A DNA stretch of 64,000 nt from NCBI GenBank assembly GCA_950097015.1, contig CATNEN010000038.1, positions 868,001 to 932,000 of the forward strand, given 5' to 3'. The notes under the pieces are model-generated. The model ran no database searches, was not told where the DNA came from, and worked only from the letters and a program-made list of their open reading frames with translations. Position 1 is the stretch's first letter, and each line of letters begins with the position of its first letter. The DNA comes from Macrostomum hystrix (lineage: Eukaryota > Platyhelminthes > Macrostomidae). The position numbers and the translations under genes were made by a program. This document shows, one piece after another, positions 1 to 12,107 of this stretch.

Positions 1-59
1 CTTGGGGCGCAATCTCGGGTTTAAGAGGCGTCGGCCATTGGGGAGGGGCTGGACTAAAG

Positions 60-225
60 GGCAGCCGCACCCAAACCAATTTCTGCCCCAGAAAATGCTG
101 GCCCTCATTTCACAGCTGGGTGAATTGATGCGAACAGAAATCGAGTGTGTTGCTCCATGACATTCCTGACGGAGGTTAGAACTCAAGACTTCTCGGTCAA
201 CTGTAAACAACTGGGCCACAACTTG
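60..225 (-). repeat. tRNA-derived SINE-like insertion
   Basis: Read on the minus strand, the segment at about 170-225 looks like the head of a tRNA: an A-box-like TGGCCCAGTTG, then a B-box-like GAGTTCTAACC about 35 nt later. A non-tRNA body follows down to the window start. This layout (tRNA head plus unrelated tail) is that of a short interspersed element using an internal Pol III promoter. It lies upstream of, or in an intron of, the CUB gene. The 3' end and target duplications cannot be defined because the window begins here. Confidence 0.45.
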
Positions 226-314
226 ATTTAGGAAATGATTCTAGACAATAGTATAGCTTCTAAATTTCAAGCAGAATGCGCGCAATAGCTGTAGTACTCA
301 TCAATATTCTGCAG

Positions 315-3300
315 CATGCAATGGCACGGATGTCGGGCCGATCCGCCTCACGGTCGGGAACAATTCATCAGCGCCGGCAGTCGTGCTGACTAGTCACAGG
401 AGCCTTGGCACTTCAGTCGGTAGCCTCTACGAGAACAGGCAAAACTGCAGCTGGACCATCGAGGCACCCGACGGCTGGATGGTGGGCCTGACTGCTGTCT
501 ACTCCGATCTCGAGCCTGGATTCGATACACTTCGCGTGTTCAACAGCTACATTGACAACGCTGCCGGCCCGCAGCTGCTGGGCGAGCTGTCACAGCAGTG
601 GAATAGCTCATGCTCGGTCGGAGAGCAACTAGAGTCGGATCCTGGCCGTCGCATGCGAGTTCGATTCCAGTCGGACGAAAGCGTCGCCTTTAGCGGCTTC
701 AGACTCAACGCGGAGTCTTCAAAACCAGTTTCAGGTGCGCTGGAATCTGTATGCTCACTTAAAATGCGTTTTCCTGGGCCTGAATGGGGCCAGGAATTGA
801 TAAGCGATATGAGAGAAGTTTTAAACCCAGTGTGTTTAATAAGCTGGTGTTACTTGTTGAAGGTCTAGTAGCTGCGCTTAGGTAAAGGCCAGTAAACTGA
901 CTATAAGAAGGCCGTGGTAGATGAGCTGATGAAATTTGGAAGCTTCGTGAAGCAGTAACTGAGGTGCCGTGCTGCTTGGCGTTCATGGGTTTACTGAATG
1001 TCATTAACAATAAAAAAACTTTTGCAGGGCTATGGGACATCATTTGGTGACACTAGAACTGATTTTAATCACCCAGTTTTCCCGCCTGTAATTACAGCAT
1101 GCAATTTAGACGATAACTTGTTATTTTTTATGTCATTCATTATTACTCGTATCAGCCCAGAATTGATTAAATGTAGTTTATTTATGCACCCAGCGACGAG
1201 GGACTTCTGCCCATTTCACTGACTCCTCAGCACAAACGCATACTGGTGTGTACATCTGCCCGGACTTCCTCATCGTCAGGCAGTGTACACTTTCCCTGAG
1301 CCTTGGAGGTTGGCACTAAGGGACGACAAACCCCCAAGCCTTCTCTCCGCTGCTGCGCCCCAAATGAATGTGGCCTCGCCGTAGAATCGAACTTTGGGAC
1401 CTTAGTGCGAAACGCGAACGCTCTGCCACCGACCCCCCAACTGAATGCATTAGTGCGTTTGTGAAAAATCTGACGTTGAGTCAGAATCGTTGAATATCTT
1501 GACGTTCTGCTGGTGGTGGCTTCATTCTAGTTTCGGAAGGTCCGCGACAACGTTTTTAAGAATTTCGTGCACTTGTATTGCTCCGCTCAGGTTCACCGAA
1601 AAATGCAAGGGGTATTTCCACTTCTGGTTCTTGTCATTAGTACGAGTGTGTGTATCGCGCATGCCGTCAGTACAATTTAGGCATAACGATTGAACAGCAT
1701 TTGACAACCGAATCAAACAATTAGGCCAGTAAATGATTATCTGAATCTAGAATACAAGCTCGTTATGTTGGCAATAATTAAAATCTGTAATTTGACATCC
1801 TAGTGTGCAGCGGCAGCCAGCAGTTGGTTCGGGCCTTCGTTGACGACCCGATGCAGTCGCTGAATAGCCACGAAAATTTCGGCACTTTGCCCTACGCTGA
1901 CAACCTGGACTGCAGTTTGACACTGCAGACGATAGGGGGGTGCGGAATCGTCGTCACTGCCCTCTACCTGGACCTGCACTCTCAGAGCGACGCTGTGTCG
2001 ATTATCGCAGGAGATTCTCAGCTGGCTGCGGCCAAACTGTCAGTTCGAGGCAACGCCACGACCTGGCCTCCGTTGAGGCTGGAGAACAATGTCGTGCGGA
2101 TACGCTTTGTCTCTGACTCAAGCGGAGCCGCAGCTGGCTTCAAGCTCGGCTATCAAGTTGTCTGCCCGCCTAGGTTTGGTGAGCTGTTTCGAAGAAGATA
2201 ATTTGTTATTTTCTACATTATTACTCGTATCATCCCAAAATCGATTGAATTGAGTTTCTTTATACATTTGTTGCATTTTTGTGCTTTGTACATTGCAATT
2301 TAATTTAGGAGCGTTGATTAAGTCGTGTTATGTGTAGCTTGGTATATTCTGGGATCCAAAAATATTTTTCCAAGACTTCTTCATCGTCAATGCATGCCCA
2401 AGGGTATGGGGGAAGTAGCCTAGTGGTTAGAGCATCGGACTCACGGCTTGAAGGTCGGGGGTTCGACTGCCCCAACTGGGGCAGTTGGAATCAGTTTCTA
2501 TTATGGGCACTCGCGATTTGCTATGATCGTGTCCTACGACAGTCACTCTAAATGGTTTCTCTTGTCCCAGGCTCACCAAGCAGCCCAGTCGATTTGGATA
2601 ATCCGCTCTATGTGGAAGCCGACGAGAAGCTTTTAGTTAGCAGTGACAAGTTTGGCACTCGAGTCAGCAACTACCGCTACATGGAGTACGGCAGGACTTA
2701 CAGGTTTCGCTTTCAGTCTTTACTGATTCGGGTCCTGCCCGGCTATACAACCCGTCTAAGATTCCACGAGATTTCGCTAGTATCGCCCAACGATTTGCTA
2801 CTAGTGAAGGAATTGAGTTCTCAAAGAGTGCTGATAAACTTCACGCTGCGGGCGAACGGTTCGATCAGTCCACAGCCCGGCGAGATTCGGACAAATCATC
2901 GCCTGCTTGTTGTTCAGTTCACGCCAGCAGATCTAACAAACTCGCTGGCTGGCTACCAACTCGGCGTCAGCTCTCTGCCACCTGGCGAATCGGCTTGGCG
3001 TGAGTCAATAATCTGAGCTGGGGCGGCTTTTAAAGTAACTTTGCTAGACTCATTTTAGAGGCATATGAGATGAAAATCTACACGTTTTTAGACCAAAAAA
3101 CTTCACTTTAATAAGTTTAATCACAAAAATAAGTTTCACTTTATTATTAGAGTGCAGTTTCGAGCAGTCGGACAACTGCACAATAGCAGTGGACCCCGCC
3201 GCACCCAGCACCACCAGCCTGCTAATCAAGAGCGGACCACACCGATTTATGCAAGTTAATTTGCTCGCACCAGAGGGCTATGCCATTGTGATTTGGCTGA

Positions 3301-5525
3301 CCTACAAACGCTACTCAGGAGCAGTCCTTCTTTATGACTCTGTGAATCGCACTTTGTTAGGAGAATTCGGACCAGCATATAATGACTACTTCTATACCTA
3401 TGCGCTTGGCTACGAAAATCCAAGGATTTTCTCATCTCCGGGCAGCGGACTGAACGTTCTGTTACTGCCCTACACTCTGGCAGACTTCAGCTTTGTGGGA
3501 CTAGATGTAGCAGCCTTGCCAATATCTAACAGTACACTGGAAGGTGAGCAACTCTTAATACTCGTAATAGAGCCATTCACTTAGTTCACTAGGGACCACG
3601 CGTCTGCAGGGCGCCACTACAAGGGAGGCATCAATACCAAGGGGTGCCACCACCAGTGGGGGGCCACGGTCCCCCTTCCCCCTCCCTGGCTTCGCCCGAC
3701 ATTCTGTGCCTTGAATGACCACGGTGTCAGAGGCGCGTCAAACGCGTTAACCTGTTTTTGGATCCGACTCTGAATTCTGATGAATTCTGACTCAAACGAC
3801 TAGACTCCTGATTTTACACAGATTGGACTGAAGCAGATATTTGTATTCGAATCAACTGGTCGAAACAGCAAGCATGAATCTTGACCGCATCATCTTTGCA
3901 GTGTGCAGCACAGATGCTGGTAACAAGACGCATTATATTTTCTCTGAGTCGCCAATAAGTCTGGTGAGCCATTGGGCTCATGGACACTATGGCATTCGGC
4001 ATTCTTATTTTGTTGACTGCAGCGTCCGCATTGGGACGCCGCTAGAGAGATGCCAGCTGTCTCTGCGATTCACCTCTTTGGACATTGCGTCAGACGCGTA
4101 CGTTCAAATCCTCGACGGCACGTCGACACTGCTGCTTCAGACGTCAAGGCAAAACCTGAGCCAAGTTCTGCTCAACAGGAGCCGCACGGCCACAGTTCGC
4201 TTCGTGGCCCCGTGGACGGCCTACACGGGGTTTCGAATTCTATCGAGGGCAGTTTGCGACTATCCAAGGCTTGGTGCGTTATTGGCATGATAGCACACCA
4301 AACACTCCATTAACTTCATAGAGACTTTGCCATACGGAGCAATGGTTTTTAGTAGATTTTACATCCCCCTATGGCCCTCAATCAGCTTGCAGTGTCGGAG
4401 GCGGCAGCAAGCTCCAGGAGATCGTCCTAACGGCAGAGGATCCAGTTCGCAACCTCGTTAGCCACGATGCCTTCGGCACAGCGGACATGCCCGGAGGTGC
4501 CAGCGTCGACCTGTCTTGCGGATGGCGAGTGACTTCATTGTCTCTAGGTCGCACCATTGTCTTGCGGCTCCTCTTCCTGCGCCTGCGTCCCTGCTGCGAC
4601 AGGCTGCGCATCACCGATGAAAGTTCTGGCGAAATCCTTGCCTGCCTGACGACGGATGTGGGTCACTTTCAGAAACCACTGGAGTTCAAGCCGCGGGGCA
4701 GCTCCTTGACGGTGCAGTTTGACAGCTACCAGAGGGATGTGGACCAATGCGGAGGCTTTCAGATGTTTGCCATGTTGGGTATGTGAATGTGGATCATGTT
4801 CTCGGCTTTAATATATATATAATCTTACATTTACATGCATTAGTCAAGGACCACTAGGAGTAGATGGACGGGAATCAACGTTTCTTAGAAAAAAATACAC
4901 TACGGAGATACGGAACGTTCACTTTTTTCTGATTTAAATGGTGACAGCTTGATTGGAAGCAGATGCAAAGCTGTTCTTTGCCTAATTTGCCTAACATGTT
5001 GCTCTACCGAATGTTATCAAGCTTTGTCCTTGGTATTGGTATTTAAAACCAATCAGCAAATTGTTATAACTCGTACATCGCATGTGGTTAGACAAAATTC
5101 GCTCACAAAGCTTGACTTTCTTTTCTCATCGCGAGGTATTAGCTCTCGTCTCCTTGTCCTACCTCAGATCGTCGTATTTTCATAATTCATATTCATATTT
5201 TACCATAGCCGCTGACGCAGCTTTCTTTAATAGAACGGAATGGTGAATGTTTCCTAATAGGAGATAATATGGATGTGTTTAAGTCGCTAGGAAGATGTGT
5301 GTGGAATCCAATTTCTTCGTGAAAACAATTCGCTTTAACTTTCTTTCAGAAGAAGCCATGGATGCGCCGATTGTTGAGGTGCCGGGCCGCAGCTCCATCG
5401 AGTGTGCCGTGTTTTGCACCAGGCGTTTCTCGTTTTGCCAGTCAGCGACTTACATTGCTGCGCGCGGGGTCTGTCGTTTAGCCCATAGACAGTCGGAGAG
5501 CTTCGTGAGGCAGTCGGTTATATAA
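315..5525 (+). CDS. Multi-CUB secreted/extracellular protein, 3' part
   Basis: Seven exons: 315-734, 1804-2178, 2571-2999, 3151-3543, 3902-4273, 4386-4778 and 5350-5525. Every junction is GT-AG and every internal boundary is phase 1, the usual arrangement for shuffled extracellular modules. Each of the first six exons is about one CUB-sized unit (~125-143 residues). Several open with a Cys (VCSG, CSFEQ, VCSTD, CSVGG) and carry CUB-like blocks such as NCSW, DTLRVF and VRFQSDES.AFSGF. Exons at 2571 and 3151 are more diverged. The last exon has four Cys in a PAN/apple-like pattern (ECAVFC, FCQSA, GVCRL) and ends with TAA at 5523. The gene is cut by the window start, so signal peptide and upstream modules are not seen. 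CUB domains mediate extracellular protein or glycan binding; the specific partner is unknown. Confidence 0.75.
1210..1438 (-). repeat. tRNA-derived SINE, minus strand, in CUB intron
   Basis: On the minus strand, 1438-1370 reads as a tRNA head: GGTGGCAGAGCG (A-box type) and, 30-odd nt on, AGTTCGATTCTA (B box). A body of roughly 150 nt follows down to about 1210. The body is recognisably repeated, diverged, at 47,480-47,660, which supports a dispersed element rather than a lone tRNA pseudogene. It sits in the intron between the first two visible CUB exons. Confidence 0.55.
2403..2485 (+). repeat. tRNA-like SINE head in CUB intron
   Basis: A plus-strand A-box-like TAGCCTAGTGGTTAGAG is followed about 35 nt later by a T-arm/B-box segment GGGGGTTCGACTGCCCC. 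It resembles a tRNA body, but the anticodon arm and acceptor stem do not pair cleanly. I call it a SINE head or tRNA pseudogene, not a functional tRNA. It lies about 90 nt before the splice acceptor of the exon at 2571. Confidence 0.5.
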
Positions 5526-6728
5526 AGTGAGACAGCGGAAGGCTGATGACATGAGCACTTTGCGATTAATTACAATTTAGGAATTGAATAGACGAGCCTT
5601 ATACTTATAAATCTTTTCGATAAAGTCCTTTGAATTACATTATTGCTATATTTAAATAATTACAAAAAATGAATGTTACAAAAAAGATTGTAACTCTTCA
5701 ACTCTGATTTTGTTGAATACCCATTTTCAAATCAGTGATTGCGACGCCTTTAGGGGTTGTGTATTGCGATTGTGATTTTTGACAGCGAGTGATTGATTAT
5801 ACTTTTTGCAGCATCAAGCACACTCGAGAGTCAAATGATGCAGCTATAAAGCCAAACGCATGAACACTCAGTAGCTGTGGCAGAATACTAGAAGGTATCA
5901 CTTGTCTATTGAACTACTCCTTTTTAATAAACACGGATTTTTTTCAGTTATCACTAGCCGTTTTATTGACTTCTTTTCACGCACTATTGCATTTTGCAGT
6001 CTAGTTGGGACAGTGGGAGCTCTATAACAAGGACCACTAGTAGTTAGCTATAGTCTACTTTAGTAGTACTTTATAGTATTATTAACATACTACACCTGCC
6101 CGATTTCTAGATGTGCAGCCAACAGCACATCCCACTTCATTCCATGGACTCCGAGGGGGACGCCACCTAGCCTGCACTCTCAAAAGCATGCTTCACTAGC
6201 AGCTATGTAGATAGTTTCTACGCTGGACCAACGGAAAATAAAGACACACAGTTTATCGATAGGCTAGTAATGTTCCCATAAGTAATTTTACAGGGAAATC
6301 TCCCACCGTTAGTCTTGCATTGCTCGGTTTTCTCTGCCTGTCTCTCTCTGAGTCAGCTGAAGTGCCGTCAGCTGTGGCCTGCTTTGCTCAACCCCTCGAA
6401 AAAACAAATAGGCGCGGTGTGCGCAGGGTTAGCTTCACCTTTCAGAGCCTATGCGGGCGTTTAAAATTTCCCGATATTGTTCCATGTCTTCCTACACATT
6501 TCGCCTTAAAAGCACGCGAATGCAGACGCGCACACATGTAGTCAATCTGCATTTGTGAAAGCGGATCACCAATGACCATTTTCTCTTTCTTGCTCCAAGT
6601 GAGCACCCCCTGGACCTCACTCACTCCACCTACTTAGGCGACTGACCAACAATACGGCGCTGGCAAGGTTGACGCCCATGAGATAATAAAAGCAAAGCAA
6701 AACACAATGTCCTCGACTGTATAAAACA
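5526..6728. other. Intergenic; candidate CUB-gene polyadenylation signals
   Basis: No convincing coding sequence. AATAAA occurs on the plus strand at 5926-5931 and 6237-6242, either of which could end the CUB-gene transcript that stops at 5525. Short open frames here lack codon bias and family signatures. TATAAAA occurs at about 6720, only a few bases before the start codon of the next gene, so it is too close to be a simple TATA box for that start. Confidence 0.4.
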
Positions 6729-8779
6729 ATGCGCTGCTCGGACCTTTGGTTGCCGGGCAACGGCAAGCGTCTGTGCCTGCTGGCGCTTCACTACTGTTGC
6801 CTGATAGCCGCCGCCGCCTGCGCTATCGCCGCTGCAACCAGACCGAGCCAGGTCTGGCTGCGACTCGCCTGTACGGCTGGGGGCGGCGCCAGTTTGACGG
6901 CCTCTGGCGGCCCGAGCGGTCTCGACTACGCCTACGTCGCTAGCCAAGGCAATGCCAGCAGCGAAGGATTCGGATTGGCGGTTGGCCCAGCGCTGCACCA
7001 GCTGGCAGTTGGTGAGCCCGACGAAAACAATGCTGCGACAGGCAGCGTCGATCACGACCACGGGAGTATTTCAAATTCCCAAATTTTTTCTGTATCTTCC
7101 AAAATATTCAACCGATCACCATGAAAATCCAGCATTCTGGAATCGATTTTTTCGCTCCATCCGATGCAACAACTTCCAGAATCAAAGAATCACCAATATT
7201 GGCAATATTTTTTCTGCTCACGAAATTTCGTCAATTAGTCATGTTTGCTAATATCTATTTTTTTGTATTCTTATTTCGTATTGATAATTAAATTTATTTT
7301 TGGTTAAATTTATTAACGCCTCAATTAATCGCATATTTAATTATTTAAAAGCTCACAGCGTCACGGTGACGTCAGGTTCTTTGGCGTCACTTGCATGTAG
7401 TTTCTCTCCAATCAATGCTTATTATCCTGGACCGCTTTTGACGTGACTTGTGCGTTTCTTATCGGAAGAACTTGGTGGCGGCGCTTTACGGAGAGTTGCA
7501 GCTTTTTATAATAGCCATGCAAAGAATAGATCATGGAACCAGCCGAGAAGGAACTCCATTAGTACCAAGAACTCGTGGAATAAAGGGATCAAATTGGGAT
7601 TTTATGCCAATTCAAGCCTCCAGACTGGAAGCTTTGAGATAGTGGGCATCAAATGCACGCGATGCTTATTTATTTTCGTAAATGATTATTGACGCCTTGT
7701 TTAGGTAAGCTCGATGTTTGCGATGTACATGTAAGCGCACAACCCAACGACCAACTCCAGATTCCCGAGCCTGGTCCAGCATCTCATGGCTGCTAGCTGG
7801 CGCAAGTGTTGCCATCGTGGCCAGCCTTACGGCGCTGCTGCTGAAGAAGTTCTGCGGACGAGCCAGAGCGCTGGCTATGACGGCCGTTGTTGCTGTTTTG
7901 GTGTGCGCCGGTAGTGAGTGAAGTGAATTTCAGATTTTGGAATAACTATTTTAGGCTTTAGTTACTCGACTAAGAAATTACTGGATGAGCAGGATGATTT
8001 ACTCATTATTAAGCAATCATTTGTCATCCACAGCCGGAGCGCTGACAGCGGCCATCATTGTCTATTTGATCGTAGCAGGTCGACTACGAGCTCTCTTTGA
8101 CAATGTTACGGTCTCCTTCGCTGCGTCAGCAGCTGGCGGTTCTCACAACGGCAGCGTCTCAGTCAGCAGTGTCAGCGGAGGCGACAGTGGAGCATCCGGC
8201 TTCGCACTGACAGTGGCCGCCGATCTGGCTTGTGTGGGAGACGTCCTGCTGCTAGCAGCGAAACGGCTCGCGTTTGCGCGCGATAGAGAGGCCTCCTCCT
8301 ATAACGTTGAGGCGGCGGCGGCTGCTTCAGAGGCGGCAATGGCAAGCAACAAAACAGACTCGTCTGTAAAAGCCGACGCAGCTGCGGAGCCTAGGATGAC
8401 GGCGACGGTGACAACGAGGTCGTCAACTCCGTCGCCGCCGCCACGTGCACACCGACTAATGTCGCTGGCACCGATTGCAGACGGTGCGAATGGGCCGCAT
8501 GATGCGGCGAATTCTGCAAAATCGTCTGAACATCTGCGGCATAGGCTGGAACGTCGGCAGGAGACGGAGCGACGCGCGGTGCCGCAGTCGTCGGCCAAAA
8601 CAGACCCCAATAAGAGCATCAGTCGAAGATCGACCGTTGAAGTTTCGGCTGGACGGGGAGCATTCGACAATCTGGCCATGGAGCCGATAAGTGACGAACA
8701 GCAGGCCAGTTCAAAATTGGAAAGCGGCGCCGACTTCACCGCTAAAGCTGACGAAGAGCCCATTGTAGATGCTCTATAA
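6729..8779 (+). CDS. Four-pass membrane protein with claudin/PMP22-like topology
   Basis: Exons 6729-7011, 7761-7910 (an alternative GTGAGT donor would end it at 7913) and 8034-8779 join in phase 1 and give 392 residues. Hydrophobic segments lie near residues 14-36, 102-121, 131-160 and 205-230. The first extracellular loop contains VWLRLAC, loosely like the W...C motif of claudin-type proteins. The second loop carries N-glycosylation sequons (NVT, NGS). A long charged, Ala/Ser-rich cytoplasmic tail follows. Family membership is inferred from topology only, and the second Cys expected in claudin loop 1 is absent. Exons 2 and 3 lie inside the 6.4-kb duplicated block and recur at 14,189 and 14,462; exon 1 lies outside it and exists once. 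Confidence 0.5.
7046..7240. mobile_element. Fragment of TTAA/CAGTAG inverted-repeat element family
   Basis: The stretch beginning GACCACGGGAGTATTTCAAAT matches, in reverse orientation, the terminal part of the element at 29,744-30,418. It also shares the segments around CAAAATATTCAACC and GAAAATCCAG. The outer end is truncated next to the splice donor of exon 1 of the four-pass membrane gene. It is non-coding and best seen as a deletion derivative of a cut-and-paste element. Confidence 0.55.
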
Positions 8780-9350
8780 GGACGGCTGTATACGAGTATC
8801 TACGAGTATCTACTTATGCTTCGCCTTAAGCAAGGAAGATTGCAGTTGCGCAAGTCTTTGAAAGAATAATTGATACAAAGTTTCATTCTAGATGCTTCAA
8901 TATATTATCGCATTAAATAGTTCCAGTAAAAAATGTCACAAAAGCTATTTAAGAGCATTCAGGTCTTAAATACTTGTCTAGTATTAAGATCATGGAATCA
9001 TGGAATATATATATCATAGAAATATACGAAGATCAATTGTTACTCGTAATCGGCTAGATAAAAAAACTCTTTCGATTTAGTGGACTTCCAGCTCATTGCA
9101 GATGGAAGAGTGTACAACAAACATTGGCTCTACACAGTAAGGCAGGAAAGGCGCTTGACAAAAAAGAATCTAATTTTCCGCTTCTAGATAAGAGAATATG
9201 CTGGGATGAATTTTAGCTCCGCTAATGCAAAGATTCCAGCTTGGATAATTAGAATAAAAAGTACCTTGTTAAAGTAGTTAAGGCAATCAAATTTGGCAGA
9301 TGAAGTTTGAAATATATCGCAAGGTTCAGTAAAACAAACTCGACGAACAT
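8780..9350. other. Intergenic between convergent genes (also 15,208-15,778)
   Basis: AT-rich and non-coding. It holds the 3' ends of the convergent membrane-protein and B-box genes. A small direct repeat, CGAGTATCTA twice, lies at about 8795-8812. No clear element or RNA gene. Confidence 0.5.
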
Positions 9351-11968
9351 TCAGGGCAGGCCGAACACCGCGATGGATTTGTTAGCGGCATCCGCAACTG
9401 CGAGAAATCGTTTCATCTGGCCGCACAGACGGTCGTGACTCTCCGCATGTTTGGCACTATCGCCGCTGCCACCGTCGACAAGCTCGCAGACGGTCACGAC
9501 CGAAGGCGCTTTGCAGTCGTCGCAAGCAAGCGAGTGCAACAGCCGGCCGTCAGCAGTCTGGGCTTGAACTGCGGCCACCTCGGGTGAGCAGCTGTAGATC
9601 AGGCCACGGCTGTCGACGCATACGGAAACTGGCCGCTTGTTCTCGTCTGCATCCGCCGTCTTCAGCCTGAGAGGCGGAGGCGGGTTCATTCAGTGCTGAG
9701 AGGGTGGAGGCGCGTTCATTCAGTGCTGGGAGGGTGGATGTCAGGTGGATGGGTTACTGGGTTACCTGTCAAGCTGCATGCAGGACATCATGCACCAGAC
9801 GTCGCAGCCGCCGCTAACCGAGTCGGTGATGAGGGCGCAGTGGGTGCCCATCGCGGCTACGCTTTCGGCAGAGCCACGCCGCATGTTTGGCAGAGCAACC
9901 TGAAGATGCAGGGTGCCAATCACTTCAGCTTCCTTGGCAACGGCCAGCAGGCGACAGTCAGGCTCGCACCTGTAGATGATCAGCTTGTCCTGGGTGCCGC
10001 TCAGGCTAGCAATTCGTCCTAGCGGCATGCCAACATTATCTTGCGTCACCCGGGCGAGCGCTCGACCGTCTAGACCGGCAACGAGAATGCAGCTGGCTTT
10101 CATTGCAACGAAAAGTCGCTGCTGACCGGGCGTGCCGCGTCGCGGACAGTCGCAGTGCAGGCCGACAATGGAGTCCGTGTCAGCTGCCCCGGCCAGCCGG
10201 ATCATCGGGTGTTGACGCTTGTCAGCGGCCAGCAGCGACACCAGGCACAGACGGCGAGCCTCCGTCGAGTCCCCATCTGCAGCTGCAAGGACGACAACAA
10301 TGCAGGGCGACGGAATGGGCGTCGCGGCGCTAGGATTGACGCTTGTGCCCAAGGCCACTACATGACCCTGCTCACTGCCTGACGGCGAAGCGGCTACGTA
10401 GCCGGCGACATCAGGACAGGCAGCTAGAGCTACGGGCCGATCATCCGCGAAGGTGTGGCTGGCGAGGCATGACCAGGCGGCGGCGTCGTTGTCTGGCAGG
10501 AAGTTAACGATGCGACAATGTGCGATGTCAACGGTAACCCTCCATGTAAGTCAGCTGTAACCCTCCATGTCAGTCAGCTATAACCCTCCATGTCAGTCAG
10601 CTGTAACCCTCCATGTCAGTCAGCTGTAACCCTCCATGTCAGTCAGCTGTAACCCTCCATGTCAGTCAGCTGTAACCCGCATGTCAGTCAGCAGTGGGCC
10701 TCCAAAACTCACCAGCATCCTTGAACACTCGCCGCAGCTCCTCCTCCAGCAGGAAGGCCAGGCCCAGGGCCTTGGGGCCCAGGTTGGTCTTCACGCCGCG
10801 GCCGGGGGTGGCGCCGGCCTCAGCTGCGGCCTTTAAAGGCGCCAGCTGGCCGGAGAGTCGAAAGACCTGCGCCGCGTCGCCAGCCCGCTGAGCCTCGCGA
10901 AGCTGGCCGCCAAGCTTCCCAGCGCGATCGCAGGCGGACATGCCCTCAGTAACAAGGGCGAGCTCGGATTCCACCTGCGGGAATGGGCCGAGTTGCTGGC
11001 TTGCAACTCCCATGATCAAAACTCTCCGCCGTTGTCGATGAACTTGGTGACAAGGACAACTGGCATTTCTCTGTAAAAGCCTCTATGGCGAATCCGTAAT
11101 TGGTTACAAAATGAAAAATTTAACAAATCTAATCCATCTAATATAACTAGCAATAATAGCCGACAGGGTAACTCTATGAAATTTTGTGAGCAGAAAAATT
11201 GTGCGTATATTGGTGGTTTTTGCCACCAGACACCCCGACGAGAATCGTTGAATATCTGGACGATGCCGATGTTTTGCGATTCTGAAAGTTGTTTCATCGG
11301 ATCGAGCTGAACATTTTTGCCCGTGTTCTGTATTTCCATGGCGATTGGTTCAATATTTTGAGAGATGCAGAAAAAATGTCTACTGTTTATGGGGTCCGAG
11401 TATCTTATATTATAAAATCCTAAAGACGAAGCCTAAAAGACGCTTATGACCAATATTAAGATGACTAACTCTAAGATCTAAACCATTAGTTACAGGATAA
11501 AATTTGTTCTTGTAATAATCAATTTTTCACACAATGTCAGATACCAAGATCCCAATAATGACCTACTCTAAAATAACAATAACAGGATTCTAGTAAGATT
11601 CAAAATACGAATTCAGCGAGCCAACTCACCTGGCCAACCAGACGCCTCTTGCCCGCCTCCAGAGCGTCCATGGCAGAGTCGAATGCGGCCTCCAGCTCCT
11701 GCCGCTCGCAGTATAGCCGCTGCTGCAGAGTTCGCTGCGTGGCCATCAGCTGGTCGAACTCCTCCAGCCGGGGTAACACAATCTCGCTCTGCATGTCGCC
11801 AACCTTCTTCACTTCGTGGCCCTTGTGCAGTTCGCACACGTGGCGGCCTGAGTAGGGTCCCAGGCCAACCACCGGGTTCGGGCAGCGGCGAACGAAACAG
11901 TGCACTTCTTCGTTTGCGAAGGCCATTGCTGGCTTTGCTTGAATGATGGATTTAGATGGGCTTCTCAT
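9351..11968 (-). CDS. TRIM-like B-box / coiled-coil / NHL-like protein, copy 1
   Basis: Minus-strand exons 11968-11630, 10995-10713, 10492-9766 and 9666-9351 join with matching phases (0, 1, 2) into 554 codons plus stop. A second in-frame ATG at 11926 would give 540 residues. Near the N terminus a B-box-like zinc motif is visible (VHCFVRRC ... HVCELHKGHEV), followed by helical coiled-coil sequence through exon 2. The C-terminal half has beta-propeller-like repeats such as VCVDSRGLIYSCSPEV and FLAVADAANKSIAVF, as in TRIM-NHL proteins. No RING finger is seen; upstream lies the minisatellite. TRIM-NHL proteins act as RNA-binding or ubiquitin-pathway regulators; without a RING, ligase activity should not be assumed. 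Start choice is uncertain. Confidence 0.65.
10537..10690. repeat. 23-bp tandem array in B-box gene intron (copy 1)
   Basis: Seven near-identical units of about 23 bp, core GTAACCCTCCATGTCAGTCA. It fills most of the 220-bp intron between exons 2 and 3 of the minus-strand gene. On the transcribed strand each unit reads GGTTACAG then CTGACTGAC, resembling an acceptor dinucleotide and a branch-point motif. Confidence 0.9.
11016..11392. mobile_element. Degenerate TTAA/CAGTAG-family element in intron (copy 1)
   Basis: Shares long stretches with the element at 29,744-30,418: ATCAAAACTCTCCGCC at one end and, further on, a TTTCATCGGAT...TTCATGGCGA-type block. Ends in TCTACTGTTTA, a decayed form of the family terminus TCTACTGTTAA. 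It lies in intron 1 of the B-box gene and has no coding capacity. Confidence 0.55.
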
Positions 11969-12107
11969 CTGTACTAAATTATAATAGCTAACTTTGAGCA
12001 AAGCATTTTAATGGGATCTTATGTGACGTCTCACTGCACACTGGGATAAATTGAGCTTAGTATTTTACCTACACGATAAGTATTGTGGGGGATTGTGTCT
12101 TCCCCGA

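Noticed and set aside
2403-2485. Functional tRNA gene
   Set aside because: A and B boxes are present but the acceptor stem and anticodon arm do not pair properly; a SINE head fits better.
7448-7692. Two overlapping short proteins upstream of exon 2 of the membrane gene (also 13,876-14,120)
   Set aside because: No acceptor fits, overlapping frames, no family motif; the region is better explained as intron.
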